Assembly (NCBI GenBank): GCA_028671895.1
Contig: CM053802.1
Coordinates: forward strand, 37,920,201 to 37,984,200
Source: Oenanthe sinensis
Taxonomy: Eukaryota > Streptophyta > Magnoliopsida > Apiales > Apiaceae
Length of the DNA stretch: 64,000 bases
Direction of reading: 5' to 3'
The first letter of the stretch is position 1; the number at the start of each line of letters is the position of its first letter. Below the pieces are notes generated by a model. That model searched no databases and had not been told where the DNA came from. It saw nothing but the letters and a program-made list of their open reading frames with translations. Shown here piece by piece: positions 34,399-46,808 of the stretch. The position numbers were made by a program, and so were the translations under genes.

Positions 34399-35760
34399 TA
34401 TTCGGTATCTACAATGATAAAAGCACAAAATAAACATTAGATTGTCTGAGTTATTTATTATGTTCAAATGATTATGATACATTCATAATATATCTCCCAC
34501 TATTTTTATCAAATCAATAGCCCTTACTATTAATTTGGAAAGTATATCCCATAATTCTTTCTAGTGAGCCAAGATCCATATTTCGTCATGTCTTAAGTCA
34601 ACCACTGGAAGTCCTTAAGAATGATTATTTAGGTAGACAACATTTGTCAATTATATCATATATAATTCTTGGATAGTTTGGTGAGCAACGATTGATCTTA
34701 TCTATCTAATAGATTTTTAATCAAACTCCATGCTTCTAAGTTCATAATTGTTGAATATAACCGTTTACTTTCACCTTATTATGACGACTCAGTTAAGTTT
34801 GACCCAATGATACAACGGCCGAATATAACCGTTTATATTCGTCGCATCTCACCACGATAGATAGGAGTCCCCTGCCACTGACAGTCTTTCCCCTAATCGA
34901 TCTAGGATTCGATGAGTGTTCATTCATTGGAAAGCATCCGATTAAAACTTAATATTTTGTTAAGGGGTTTAGAAAATTTACGACGATCATGATCACATCA
35001 TGAAGAGATCCTCAATTTTTCCTTGAACCAAATATTTCAAATTGACATCTTAAATTGTTCATTTCCCAGGTAGATGGAGGATACCAGTGGTCACACTTAA
35101 AACCCATCAGCCTTACGAATACGCATATCCGCTTTTGACAGAAAATCCCAGTTTTAGATATCAAAAATTCATATTTAATTCCGTGTTTTAAAATCCATAT
35201 TTCATAAACACAAGAATCTCATGATCGTTCGTTTGTTAATTTTAAAATCTTAAATCGTTAAAGATTTTATCTTGTTTAGCATGGCAAGCATGGCATGGGT
35301 GACGTATCTAATACATGCATACATCATTAATCTAATTAAAGCATGCATCTTCTACTCTACACATACATTCATACATCAATATGTAAAGTGCAGTATGTAA
35401 ACGTGCTTGGTTATGGCCCTTTTCCTATGTGATCCTTTCGAGCTAATGAAAGGACCAAAGTCAATCTATGGTGGTAAAATATAAATACAATTACATGTCT
35501 TCATTCTTCTTGTATCCATGGGTGCTTGCTCCTCTTCTTGGATCATCCTTCAATCTTCAAGTACATTACATGGAATAATTGAATACAATCTATACTAATG
35601 TACTTACATAAGAAAACTCGAGTTACATTCGAGGTTAAACAATTACAAGAATGAAGAAAACGACATGCAAGTCGTATTTATAAAACCAAAACCAAAAACC
35701 ATTAATCTAGGGGTCCAAAGGCCATAACCAGCACCATGCTCAAGTACACAACAAAAATAA
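34399..35760 (-). other. 5' leader of element A, partial
   Basis: Homologous to the B leaders; nearly identical to B-1 and B-2 between 34493 and about 35170. It has the 9-bp hairpin at 34820-34841 (CGAATATAA / TTATATTCG). No long frame. The PBS-proximal end is deleted. Confidence 0.8.
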
Positions 35761-35761
35761 T

Positions 35762-35825
35762 GCGGGGGTCCGGGGGCGGCAGCCCCTGGGCGGGGGTCCG
35801 GGGGCGGCAGCCCCTCTGCGGGGGT
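35762..35825. repeat. 28-bp GC-rich tandem repeat at the A/B-2 deletion junction
   Basis: Units begin GCGGGGGTCCGGGGGCGGCA at 35762 and 35790, with a third start at 35818 (2.3 units). Each unit can form a GGGGC-GGCA-GCCCC hairpin. It is extreme in base composition against a very AT-rich background and sits exactly where A's leader stops and B-2's LTR resumes. Confidence 0.95.
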
Positions 35826-36967
35826 GTCATAAGTAATTCTCACTGTGATAATGGTGTAATGATCCTTAGACCTGAAATCATTATATTTCTATACGAGAAT
35901 TAATATACTTTGATTACATTAAAAGTTACCTTTGACCGGGTGATGATAAAAGTGGACATTGGGTATATTATGAATCGTATGAGAAATATGAATGATCTAG
36001 ATGGGATTTAATCCTCCTAATTTTAGGAGTGATATTATTGGCCTCTTGTTTGAGTGAGACTATGAAATGCACGGCCGTGCTCAAATGTTGATTTGATTTT
36101 AATAGTCTACTCATCGATCAAGAAAGTAAAGATTAAATTATGAAGAGGATCACACGAGACATGCCTTGAGTTTAATCTATAATATCAAGATTAAAGGGAT
36201 TATATTACATGGAACATTATTCACGAAAGGCTTAATCAAATCACCGATTTATTATTATTACTTGGGTAGCAATGATGTATTACTAGATGCCACTCATTGT
36301 TTACAATTTTAATTAGATATTAAAATTGTTGCCAACGTAATAATAACCTACAGGGACACACACAAAGAACGCTTGAAAGAGAAATAATTTAAATTATGAA
36401 TTTAAATTAAATAAGTAATTTATTTTATTTATGATATTAATTAAGTATGACTTAATTAATTATATAAATAGAATAAATGAATTACTTAAACTAATTCCAA
36501 AATTAATAATAAATTAATTAAGTGAGACTTAATTAAATAATTTAGAATTTTAGATTAGTATTAATTATAATTGGATTATAATTAGAAAACTTATTCCTCT
36601 CTCTATATAATCTCTTTATGGGCTGATTTAATAAGATAGAGATTTTTTACAAAAACCCTAGCCGCTCTGAGAGAGGAGGAAGATAGAGAGAGAAGAAGTT
36701 TTCGGGTGCTAGTACACATCAATCCTTCATGAAAAGTGTTCGTGTGGATACCGTAGAGCGTAGATCGCGAGAGCGGGATACGTGGTGATTAAACAAGCTT
36801 TGGAACTCCATTAATCTTCCATTAATGAACTGTTAAAGCTTCTAAAGGTATTTATTCTTTATCTCCGAATTAAATCTTTTGTTTTCGCATGGATCCTGCG
36901 GAGGGTTTCGCTATTTTGATTTATTTTTCGCGTTTATTCCGCTGCGTTTGTGTCACGAAACCCTTCA
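35826..36967 (+). repeat. 3' LTR of B-2, right piece
   Basis: Corresponds to about 21792-22944 of the 5' LTR with few differences, ending CGAAACCCTTCA, then the TSD GTTGA. Together with 28595-28875 it makes the 3' LTR less about 110 bp deleted at the junction. Confidence 0.94.
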
Positions 36968-38530
36968 GTTGAAAGCTTTCAAAGTAAGATGTGATGTAAA
37001 ATCAAAAGGTGATTGAAAATCTGAATGTGTCGTCCTACTACACCAAGCTCCCGAGCATTCAAAAGAAGTCTATTCTGAATCTTTGAAGATTGACATCTTG
37101 TCAAAGTCATATTCCGATATTGATGATGAAACTGAGGTTGTAGAATGAATCAATGTTAATGATGATGATTCAGATCCTAGTAGTGGAAATGGTAGTGAAT
37201 CTACACAACTCGTGGACTTTAATAGAATCCACTCAACAAGGTGAAGGATATTCAACACATCCTAGCAGCAACTCAGGGGAGTAAATAAAAGAAGGTTCTA
37301 CTGGTCATACTCAACACAATGAAGATCAAAGGAATATATTAAGAACATATCTGCCAAGACAAAGGGTTTAGAGTCAAAGTCATTCCTAGAATCTAGTTCT
37401 TAGTGATCCGGATACTAGAATAAAGACTAGAAGTGTTATGCAAAGTAAGTGGTTATTCTTTGGGAAAAAATAATTGTTAAATAGTTGGTATCCTAAAAAA
37501 GATTGAAGAAACACTGATTGATCCAGATTGGGTGATTGCAATGTAAGTTGATCCCAATCAGTTCGAAGGCAGAATCTACTGAATCTAGAACCTAGACCAA
37601 AAGACAAAGTTGTAATTGGTACTGTAAGGGTTTTTAGAGACTGAATGATAATTAGCATTGTTATGAGGGACAAAGCCAAAATGGTTGCTACAGGTTATTA
37701 TAAAGCAGAAGGTATTGAGGATGATGGAAATAGAATCTTCAAGACTTTCAAGATCTAACTACAAGCACAAGAGACGAGACTTGATACTATTAGGGTTGAA
37801 CAAATTGATGACCTAACAATAATATTCCCAGCACTTGTTGAGCATTCAAGCATGAATATCTGTTAGATGAATGTGAACAAGTGCACACCTGATGCTAAGT
37901 TAATGCAGAGTAGGAACAAGATCAGCATGTTGAAAGAGTTATAATTTTTTTGGATTATAAGTAATTCAAAAGAATGATGACAATTAAAGTAAGTCAAGGA
38001 ACTTTTGAAGATGCGCAATTTAGAAGATTCCAAACCTGTCAAGACGTCTTGCCAACAAACCACTAAGCTTGATCAGGCCAAATTAGGTATATAACTGAAG
38101 TGACAAGCTATAGAGGTATGATCATCTCATTACTTATTCAAGTGCATAAAGACCATATATTTTATTCTCAATATGCCTATGTGCAAGTTTCCAAGTGGAT
38201 ACTAGAGAATCTAATCTTATAGCTAAGATATGAATTGTTAGGTATCTTAAGGGATTACCAATTCTTAGAATCAGGTACCCTAAACATACTAGGTCTAACC
38301 TAATTGTCTATATAGATATAGATAATGCAAGTTGTAAGAAAGATAGGCAAGTAAATACTAGTAGCTGTCAAAGTCCATCAACTTTGCTGGATAATTTCTA
38401 CACCACTCACGGAACAAGCGAATGAACAAAAAGTATCATTTATTTCGAGAGTAGTCCTTAGTAGAATTACTTGCAGATATTTGCTAAACAATTTTATGAA
38501 TTCATTTTATCTAAGTTGGTTGTGAAGTTG
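36968..38530 (+). pseudogene. Sirevirus C pol remnant, right piece
   Basis: Continues the C polyprotein after B-2: end of integrase (KAFKVRCDVKSKG), an Asp/Ser/Gly-rich linker (37020-37330), RT start (DPDWVIAM, KAKMVATGYYKAEGIEDDG, RLDTIRVEQIDD), then a jump to RNase H (VRYLKGLPILRIRYPKHTRS, and a C-terminus like LSKLVVKLG near 38510). Many stops and frameshifts; the YVDD region is not visible and is probably deleted. Homologous in order to D (9499-12008). Confidence 0.8.
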
Positions 38531-41500
38531 GGATATTATTTATGTGTATATTTGTTGGAAATCTCATCTGCAAAGAATTCTTAAATGAGTTCACAAGTAT
38601 TAAATTTTCCATATTTAAAGGACTTGTGAATTTACTTGAAATCCAGAACCTCGTGCTTATTGCTATTACTTTAATTATCATATTTACAATGTTAAATGCA
38701 TATATGGTAATTAGGTGTTCTAGCATAAATTTGTATATTATCTTAATTGATTTAAATTATGATGTAAAATAATTCGATGTCATATCAGGCCTATGATTTA
38801 AATGAATTAAAATAATACGCATCATAATTATTTGTATAATAAATATTTTTTGAGTATCAGTTAATGATATCATGCTTAATTGTTTGAATATCTTTCTCTA
38901 ATATTTTATTATGTTTTGTTACAAATAATTGTGACACTTTTAATATTAGTGACATTATTTAGAATTACTGATCTAAGCAATCAATTCATATTTCAAAAAT
39001 TCACTAATATTGGAAGACGAAGTATTTTCTAAGTAATGTGTATAAAATTCTCAATATTTTATATACTTAGAAATATTTCCAAAAGTTTTCTTATTTTTGT
39101 ACAGTTTATTTGATTTGCATTTTTACTGTAAATATATTTATTATTATTTTTTTCCAACAATTGGTATATATTGTTTTTGTTTTCAAACTTTTAGTATCAT
39201 TATATCTATATATATGTGTGTGTGAGTTTATTTTTATTTTTCCTATAAGATTGGCATATTTTTATTTTACAGTTATTTTTATTTCATTTTATTTTTTAAA
39301 ATTTTATTTTTACTTTGAGGTATCAACCATTTGTAAAATTATTTGTTTTCAAACACTTGTTTCAATGTATGTTTCACATTGATTCAAAGTATCTAAACAG
39401 TGGTTGTTACTTTGAAGGCCTTGTACTGTTTTGCTAAGAATACATCCACCCATATTGTCATGAAATTTTCTATTGTAAGTCAGGGATAATATCAGGTGGA
39501 CGAAAATGATGAAGATCATCATTGCATTATGAGTCAGAAAATCATTGTCCTCTATTTGATAAGGATGGTTTGCAAAACTATTTTCAAATCGTACAATATT
39601 AAGATATAAAGGAAAAAAGTCATTTTATTGAGATATAATTTGAAAAGAGACTTGAATTTCTTTTTTGGTATAAATTCTCGCATTTTATTATGGGAAGTTT
39701 GTCTTATAGGAAATTCATAAGGGATATAAACTTTCTTCTCTGATACAACTTTCCCGTGTTTTATTATGGAATGTGTATCTTAAAGAAAATTTCGTATCAT
39801 GCTCTTAAATGATAAATCTTTAGTTCCGATAAAACTCTTTTTACTGAAAGTGCTTTATTACAATCTATTACCATTCCTTATTATATTTTTCCTTCTCCTT
39901 GGGATGAAAAATATGTTTTGGAATGTTAAGGTGATTATCTTTTTATCTCGATTGGTTCTTTCCAGTTAGCCCCTAGTGGCTTTAGAAACTGGGCAAGAGG
40001 TTGAAAACCCATCAATCTCTTACCCAGACCATAGTACCAAACACCAATTCAAACACTTCCATATATTAACCCCTAAAGATATAAGGAACTCATGTAAGTT
40101 AGAGGTTGATAAGGGAGAAACTGCACTTGATGCAACAAATAAGGATGATTTCAGAAGTGCACCCACAACTCAACCTCTAGAGAAGAAAATTAGTATATAA
40201 CTGAGGTAACTGTAAGCTCATCTGCATCTTCTCAAAAGGATACAGAGCGGAAAAGGTAATAAAACTGTCTCTAGAATCATTCTCTCTTCAGGATGAGTCC
40301 ATTGAAATTCGCTCGTCAGCCAAAACACCTTGTAATGAGTCAAACACACCACTAACACTCACGTCGATGGTAAGCCTAAATAGATAAATTCTAGGAACAC
40401 ATTGCAAGCATAGTGAGAGGTACATGCAACATCCCCAACGTCTTTATTTACCATTTATTACGGTAAATGAAGTTGTTGTGATCGCAGAAATGCACATGCA
40501 TTCACAGGCGTCAGGAGAAAGCTTGGATCATTTGCTAAATTATAGATCCTTGTCTCCCTCCCTAGATGGAACATATCTGGATTCCTAACGGAATAGATCA
40601 TCTTAGATGATCAGCAACTCATTGAATCTATTCCTGATGCAATTCAGTTTTCAAAGTCAAATATTTTAATAGATTCAATTGAGGACGAGGATTTACGAAA
40701 CCGCATTGCACCACTAGTGACCTCTCTTGAAGGGGCTATGGTGAACTTTCTTACAGTTACAAAAGACTGTGTCATCCGTACTGAGAGAGAAATAGTGTTG
40801 TGAGAAAAGAATGAAACACAAGTGAGAAAGAGTGAAAAAATATATATATTCTATGAATGAAACACTTAGAGAGTATATGAGCGAAACATTTGTCAGTTAC
40901 ACAAAGGAAAATCACACACTAGCACAATTACCAAATCCCATTCCCAATTTCCTGTTACAGATTTCTAATGTTACTCAACTAAGGGGGATGAAATTTCTTC
41001 TGAAGAGGATTACTCAACTAAGGGGGAAAATTATTAAACAAGATCCAAAGGGGAGAATTATTGAACAAAAAAGGGGGTATATAACAACATGTTTGGATTG
41101 GATAAAACTAATGATTATTTATTAGTTCTTCTATTCTATTTGATTTTAGAAGATTCTTGTATATAGGATTAACCGGATTTTATAAAATGCATAACATGTC
41201 ATAGTTTGCATTTTTTATATCTGCGATGGTTTAATACTGTATGTATGCAATTTCTATTGTTACCTCTATTAAAATGGTTGGATAATTCTCGTAAGGGGAG
41301 AATGAATTCACCTTGGGAGAGAAGTGAAGACAGAAGTTGGAGAAATAGATGAGAAGTGGTAAAAGAGAAAAAGACTTCATCCCTGTCATCTTAAGGGGGA
41401 GTACTGATGAGTCTGAGAAGTGAAGATGACTTAACTTGAAGATTTGTCTTTCCTCTTTTATTTCTAGTTCACTCAAGAAATATGGAAATGTAGAATCTGA

Positions 41501-41814
41501 ACCAGAGAAACTAGCCACTAAAGATGTAGCAATGACAACTAGTCACAAAAGTTAAACTCTAGAAGAATGTGAAGTTGATACTTCTCAAGCTAGTAATGAT
41601 AGATAAGTCAAGATAGAATATTGTTAAATATGTTCAGTCTAGAGGAGCATCTATCTTATTTATATATCACAATTGAAATCTAGAAATGTATTATATGATC
41701 CAGAAAATAATTTATTATTTACATAGGTTAAAGTTTATCTATTTTCTTATTTGTTAGTTGAGCCATCCTCTTAGAATTTGTGTGTTAAATGTTTAACAAG
41801 AAATATGGGGAGAT
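38531..41814 (+). other. Sirevirus C 3' region with repeated polypurine tracts, possible env-like remnant
   Basis: About 3.3 kb between pol and the 3' LTR. 39080-39210 matches the region downstream of D pol. 39500-40800 has short frames (for example 39976-40200) that resemble no family I recognise; Sireviruses often carry an extra env-like ORF here, so a decayed one is possible. From about 40980 to 41812 there are at least six purine tracts (40981, 41011, 41047, 41072, 41293, 41392, 41806), such as CTAAGGGGGA, CAAAGGGGAGA and TTAAGGGGGAG. Multiplied PPTs before the 3' LTR are a known Sirevirus trait. Confidence 0.6.
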
Positions 41815-41999
41815 TGAAAGTCATATGACTAGTCCTATTTATAATAACTAGATGATAACTCAACCCAGATAAGAAAGTGAAGTAAATAATAAATAATGAA
41901 TAAGGAATCAAGACGAAGAATGTCAACTAGACACGAAAAATCAGAATATGAGAAGAAGTCTGACAAGACTGCTACTCAACACGGAAAGAAGTTCATTTA

Positions 42000-42758
42000 T
42001 GTTATTTCCCATAACAATGTCAATATTTGTAGAAGGGGGAGTTGAATGCATATATTTAAAACTTTTTGTATGTTTTAATATTTGTTCTTGATGTTTGAGT
42101 GTTTTAGAGAAAATGTAAAAATAAGAATGAAAATGAAAATACATTGAACAAAGGTATTTAAAATTACTGATGGATTACGTTTTCCATTAGAGTATATTTT
42201 TGCTCAATGTTTCTAGGTTAATAAAACCCAGCTTCATTTTTACATGGTTAGAAAATAAACCAATTGTTCTTACAAAGTGCTCTAGGGATGAACAATTGAT
42301 TTAAGAAATATTGTCTAACTTGTTCTTTTCTAACAATCCTACCACACTTGTTTATATACCACAAGTGAGTTTACAATACATAGAAAGAGTATAAAATTAT
42401 TAATCTAAACTAGGATTTTTTCTGATCTATCCTTCCTCTTGCCTTTTTCCATTTTGGGAAAAGTCTTCAGACTTGGAAAGACAGCTTCAACTTGAGTCTT
42501 CACAGTCATCATAGACTGTCTTCCATAGGTGTGCTTTTGTCTTTCAACTTGTCAACTTGTGTTGTCACACTCAATTGATAATTTTCCATCAAGCATATCA
42601 ATTGATCCTTCCCTTTATCCATCAACTAATACTTATCTTCGATTGATCTTTGTATCCATCGATTGATAAAAGATGACTCACCAACTGATAGATGTTATCA
42701 ATTGATATATCAGTCGATGGGTCTTCACATCAGTTGATGGTCTTCAATGCTTGACTTA
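42000..42758 (-). repeat. 3' LTR of E, truncated
   Basis: Matches 45677-46430 of the 5' LTR (shared CAATGTCAATATTTGTAGAA and GGTTAATAAAACCCAGCTTC). It breaks off after GCTTGACTT at about 42758, where gag-pol-like sequence begins. It includes several ATCAATTGAT-like motifs (42570-42740). Confidence 0.88.
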
Positions 42759-42759
42759 G

Positions 42760-45623
42760 TTGTGCCAAATCTAACTTTCATTTGTATTGGCTTTGCTAAG
42801 TAAGCATGTCATTGAATTTGCCTTTACAGAGTTAGAATCAGCCACATAGACATTTCCTTCTCTTTCATCAGTTAAGAGAATTTCACCAGATTCTTTGTTG
42901 GCTATGATGCATGATCTAGTTGAGAACCACACACCATTTTCATTATGACACAACTGACTAATACTGAGTAAATTGTGTCTCAATCAATCAACTATTGCTA
43001 CAGGTTCAATGATAACATTTCTCTTGCAATTGATCCATATCCCAGAGTAAAATCTTTATTGTTATCTCCATAAATAACTCCTGGGCTAGTCTTTTCCACA
43101 AACTTTGCGAGCAGGGACAAATCCCCAGTCATGTGCCTAAAACATCCACTATCCAAATATCAGATATTTTTCTTCCTGTTTCCCTGCACACACATAAAAC
43201 AATTAAATTTCTTTTGGTACCCAAGTTGCCTTGGGTCCTCTTTTATTAGTTGCAGCCTGGGCCTTGGTTTCCAACTTTGATTCCTTTTGTTTTGGTGGAT
43301 TTAAATCCACTTTAACTTTGGGAGTTGGCTTTTGTGGCTCAAACACCTTAGAACTCATGGCAGATTTTCCATGCATTTTATTATCTATATTAGGCATGTT
43401 CCATGGCATTCCTGGCATGTTCATATTTGCATATGCAAAGAATGGATTATACATGTATGAAAATTGTGCATAAGGCATATGAACATTGGGTGCAACCAAA
43501 TTAGAAGACATGGCACTCATGAGCATAGGATTGGTAATCATGGCATTAGCAGACATGGCATGTCCATTCAAATCATTTGAAGATATGGAATTCTTTTCTT
43601 TCTTGCATTGCATAGACAAATGATTTACACTACCACATTTAGCACACACCTTCCTAGGTGCATACATATCAGGAGTATAATTATTGTGCTTGTTTATGCC
43701 TACTTTCCCATTCCTATTTTTCTTCTTTTTCTCAGACTTAGGGTGAATGATCTCAACAGGTGTTATCCCTTCTAATTTCTCTTTCAATTGTTTCTTAGAT
43801 AAGCTACCAATGTTGATTTTTTCAACCTTAGTCTCAACTTGATCCTTGGTTTCCTTAAAAAACTTGATAGGGGTGCTAAAGTTGTTCTTCTTATTAGCCA
43901 TTGATACTTTACTTATTGATGGATGCTTATCAATTGATTCATCATCAATCGATTGATAATCCTTATCAGTTGATAAAGGATTAGCATTCAATTGATCTTT
44001 ATCCATTGAAGTATCAACCAATGGCTTGCCTAATGATTTAGGAGATTCTCCTAGAGTATCTAAACCCTGAACATCAATAATGTGTTTGGCAGTTTTAGCA
44101 GACCCATTCCATTTGTTAATAGTTTCAATTTCTCCAGCCAATTATTCTTTTAACAATTCTTCTCTTCTCAAACTATTTACTTTCATGCTTGAATCCCTCT
44201 AAACAAATAAGTTCATTTTCAAGAAAAGCATTCCGCTCAGCTAAGGCATCAATGGTGTTCTTTAGCTTGAGGTTTTCTTTGTTTAGAGATTTTAAAGTGG
44301 CATGCAAATTGTGCAATTCATTAGACATTTCATTAATAGTACAATTGCATTCATCAGTTGTAAGCTCAGAAAAGTTAGTAGCTAGTACCTGATTTGATGA
44401 TGAACTAGCTTCTTCATCTTCATGGTTGGCCATTAGAGCTAGGTTGATGAATTCTTCAGAATTACTGTCCTCAGAAGCCTAGTCTTTTTCTTCAGTAACA
44501 AAAGCCTTTTCTTTTTATTTAAGAAGGTCAAAATATTTCTTTTTACAGTCAATACCATCATATGACTTTGCCTTTTCTTGTTTAGGCTTTCTACACTCAT
44601 TTGAAAAATGATCAGCCAATCAACAGTTAAAGCATTTAAATTTTGATTTATCAACTAAATTTTTGTTTTGATTGTTACTTTTAAACTAGGATCCATGCCT
44701 TTGAGCATTTGGATTCCTCTTGAATCTTAGCTTTGAGAATTTTCTTGATAGAAATGCAAGGTGCTCATCAATCTCATCCAAATCATCCTAAGATCATGTT
44801 TCATTTCCTTCACACTTGCCCTTTCCTTTTACTTTGGATGACTCTTCATCAGTCTCACTAGCCATTATGACAGAACCTTCTACACAGCCTCTTTCTTTCT
44901 TCTCTTCATTTCCCTTGACCATCAATGCCACAGATTATTCTCAATCTTCTCATCTTGTTGGATTTCCAACTCTTATGTCTTGAGAATTCCATAAAGTTTC
45001 TCAAGAGTGTAATCTTTGAAGTCTTGAAATTGTCTAATGGAGAAAACCATTGGTTTCCATTCCTTTGGGAGAGATCTAAGAAATTTTAGATTTGTATCCT
45101 CAGTTGCATAAACCCTACCATATAGCTTCAATCCATTTAACAACTTTTGGAATCTGCTATAGGTGTCATTGATGGACTCTCCACTCTTGAAATGAAATGA
45201 TTCATATTTTTGTATCAAGAGTTGCATCTTGTTTTTCCTTACTTGCTCAGTTCTTCCACACAAATTTTGAATAGCATCTCATACTTTTTATGATGAAGTG
45301 CAGTTTATCACATTGTCAAACATATCTTTATCTAGACCATTGAACAAAATATTCATGGCCTTCTTGTCTTTAAGCACTTCATTTTCATCCTCTTCTGTGT
45401 ACTCAGTGATGAGTTTAGGAACATGTTTGTCAAATACAGGAGTTCCATCAGGATTTACACTTGTGACTAGCTTCATGGGAACATGAAGACCTTTCTCTAT
45501 GCAGTGAACATAGGAAGGGTCAAGAGAAAGTAGATGCACACGCAGTTTCACTTTCCATGCAAAATATTCATATTTTTCTAGCACTGAAATTTTTACACCT
45601 GAATCCTTTTGGCCCATATTCAT
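42760..45623 (-). pseudogene. Sirevirus E gag and partial pol remnant
   Basis: Gag start at 45623 (MNMGQKDSGVKISVLEKYEY). Blocks: 45288-45623 and 44973-45263 (capsid-like, ending TLEKLYGIL), first CCHC CFNC...HFSNEC near 44600 (stop inside), a leucine-rich coiled coil (44173-44433, ...LKSLNKENLKLKNTIDAL), a long open part with a second CCHC CAKCGSVNHLSMQC (43203-44141), a decayed protease/pre-integrase part (LLSISQLCHNENGVWF, 42771-42983). Sirevirus Gag coiled coils have been reported to bind dynein light chain LC8; a link here is by family only. Integrase, RT and RNase H are absent. Frame breaks make it non-functional. Confidence 0.85.
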
Positions 45624-45662
45624 TGTTTTTTATCTTTAAACTTTCTGTATGTTGAAAACCTC

Positions 45663-45674
45663 GCTCTGAGACCA
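45663..45674 (-). other. Primer-binding site of E
   Basis: Minus-strand TGGTCTCAGAGC, two bases from the LTR; initiator-Met type with one change. Confidence 0.75.
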
Positions 45675-45676
45675 AT

Positions 45677-46808
45677 TTTTATTTCTCAGAACAATGTCAA
45701 TATTTGTAGAAGGGGGGTTGAATACAAATATTCAACTTTTTATATGTTTTAATATTTGTTCTTGATGTTTGAGTATTTTAGAGAATATGTATAAATAAGA
45801 ATGAAACTAATAATACAATGAACAAAGGTATTTAAAATTACTGATGGATTGGGTTTTCCATTAGTGTATATTTTTACTCAATATTTCTAGGTTAATAAAA
45901 CCCAGCTTCATTTTTACAAGGTTAGAAAATAAACCAACTATTCTTACAAAGTGCTCTAAGGCTAAACAATTAATTTAAAAAATGTTGTCTAACTTGTTCT
46001 TTTCTAACAATGCTACCACACTTGTTTATATACCATATGTGAGTTTACAATACCTAGAAAGAGTATAAAATTATTATTCTAAATTAGAATTATTTCTGAT
46101 CTATCCTTCCTCTTGCCTTTTTCCATTTTGGGAAAAGTTTTCGGACTTGGAAAGATGGCTTCAACTTGAGTCTTCACAGTCATCATAGACTGTCTTCCAT
46201 AGGTGTGCTTTTGTCTTTCAACTTGTCAACTTGTGTTGTCTCACTCAATTGATAATTTGCTGTCAAGCATATCAATTAATCTTTCCCTTTATCCATCAAC
46301 TGATATTCTTCTTCGATTGATCTTTGTATCCATCGATTGATAAAAGATGATTCTTTAATTATAGATGTTATCAATCGATATATCGGTCGATGGATCTTCA
46401 CATCAGTTGATGGTCTTCAATGCTTGACTTGGTTTCTTCAATTGATCTTCTATCCATTGATGCTTCAATATCAAATGATCATCCTTCACTTGTGCAGTTT
46501 CCTGTCTTCAAATAATTATAATTTGACAGTCTAAGTTATACATCAGTTGATGACCTATATCAATCGATTCTAATATCAATTGATGAGAATAATATCAATT
46601 GACTTACACCTTATCGATTGAAATAGACTAAGTACACCTATGCTACAATCTAAATTATCAGTTGATTCGTATAAACATTTCAACTGATAACTGGTTTCCT
46701 GATCAATTGATATTTATAATTTTCATATCAATTGATCAGTTACATCAATTAAAATTTCTATGATTCTAAGTTTAAAGTTATCATCAAATTACATGTAGAT
46801 TCCTAAAA
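45677..46808 (-). repeat. 5' LTR of E (1132 bp) with palindrome array
   Basis: Inner end is a mutated copy of TGTTATTT. It has the Sirevirus-like pyrimidine motif CAACCCCCCTTCTAC near the end on the element strand. From 46230 to 46760 it carries about twenty variants of the palindrome ATCAATTGAT (also ATCGATTGAT and ATCAGTTGAT). Confidence 0.82.

Larger units (their letters stand above)
28876..35825 (-). mobile_element. Copia element A, 5' LTR deleted
   Basis: Minus-strand element with complete 3' LTR (28876-30418), PPT, an uninterrupted gag-pol frame (30433-34398) and part of the leader. The PBS and entire 5' LTR are missing: the leader ends near 35760 in a GC-rich repeat and then jumps into the middle of B-2's LTR at about 35826. 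About 110 bp of that LTR was lost too. Without its 5' LTR promoter this copy should not transcribe or replicate normally, although its proteins look intact. Confidence 0.92.
21400..36967 (+). mobile_element. Copia element B-2, interrupted by nested element A
   Basis: Plus-strand element: 5' LTR 21400-22944, PBS 22946-22957, leader 22958-25136, gag-pol remnant 25137-28580, PPT 28582-28594, 3' LTR 28595-28875 plus 35826-36967. The 5-bp TSD GTTGA is present on both sides (21395-21399 and 36968-36972), which proves a single insertion into Sirevirus C despite the nested A element. Like B-1 it has lost protease, integrase and RNase H catalytic residues. Confidence 0.95.
42000..46808 (-). mobile_element. 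Sirevirus-type element E, internally deleted
   Basis: Minus-strand element with TSD ATTTA. 5' LTR 45677-46808 (1132 bp), PBS 45663-45674, gag and start of pol 42760-45623, truncated 3' LTR 42000-42758. A single large deletion joins the region after protease directly to the middle of the 3' LTR, removing integrase, RT, RNase H, PPT and the first ~380 bp of the LTR. LTR ends read TGTTATTT at 42000 and CCTAAAA at 46808, the latter apparently a mutated CA end. Confidence 0.85.

Noticed and set aside
35643..35843. 66-codon Pro/Gly-rich minus-strand frame
   Set aside because: It runs across the A leader, the GC-rich repeat and the B-2 LTR; a chance frame over a deletion junction.
39110..39382. 90-codon hydrophobic frame
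   Set aside because: T-rich low-complexity DNA in the Sirevirus 3' region translates to Phe/Ile/Tyr; no signal peptide or family match that I can support.
46794..46808. E LTR ending at ATTACA (46793)
   Set aside because: Gives a tidy TG...CA end but no matching TSD. Ending at 46808 gives ATTTA on both sides and lets the C LTR rejoin in register.
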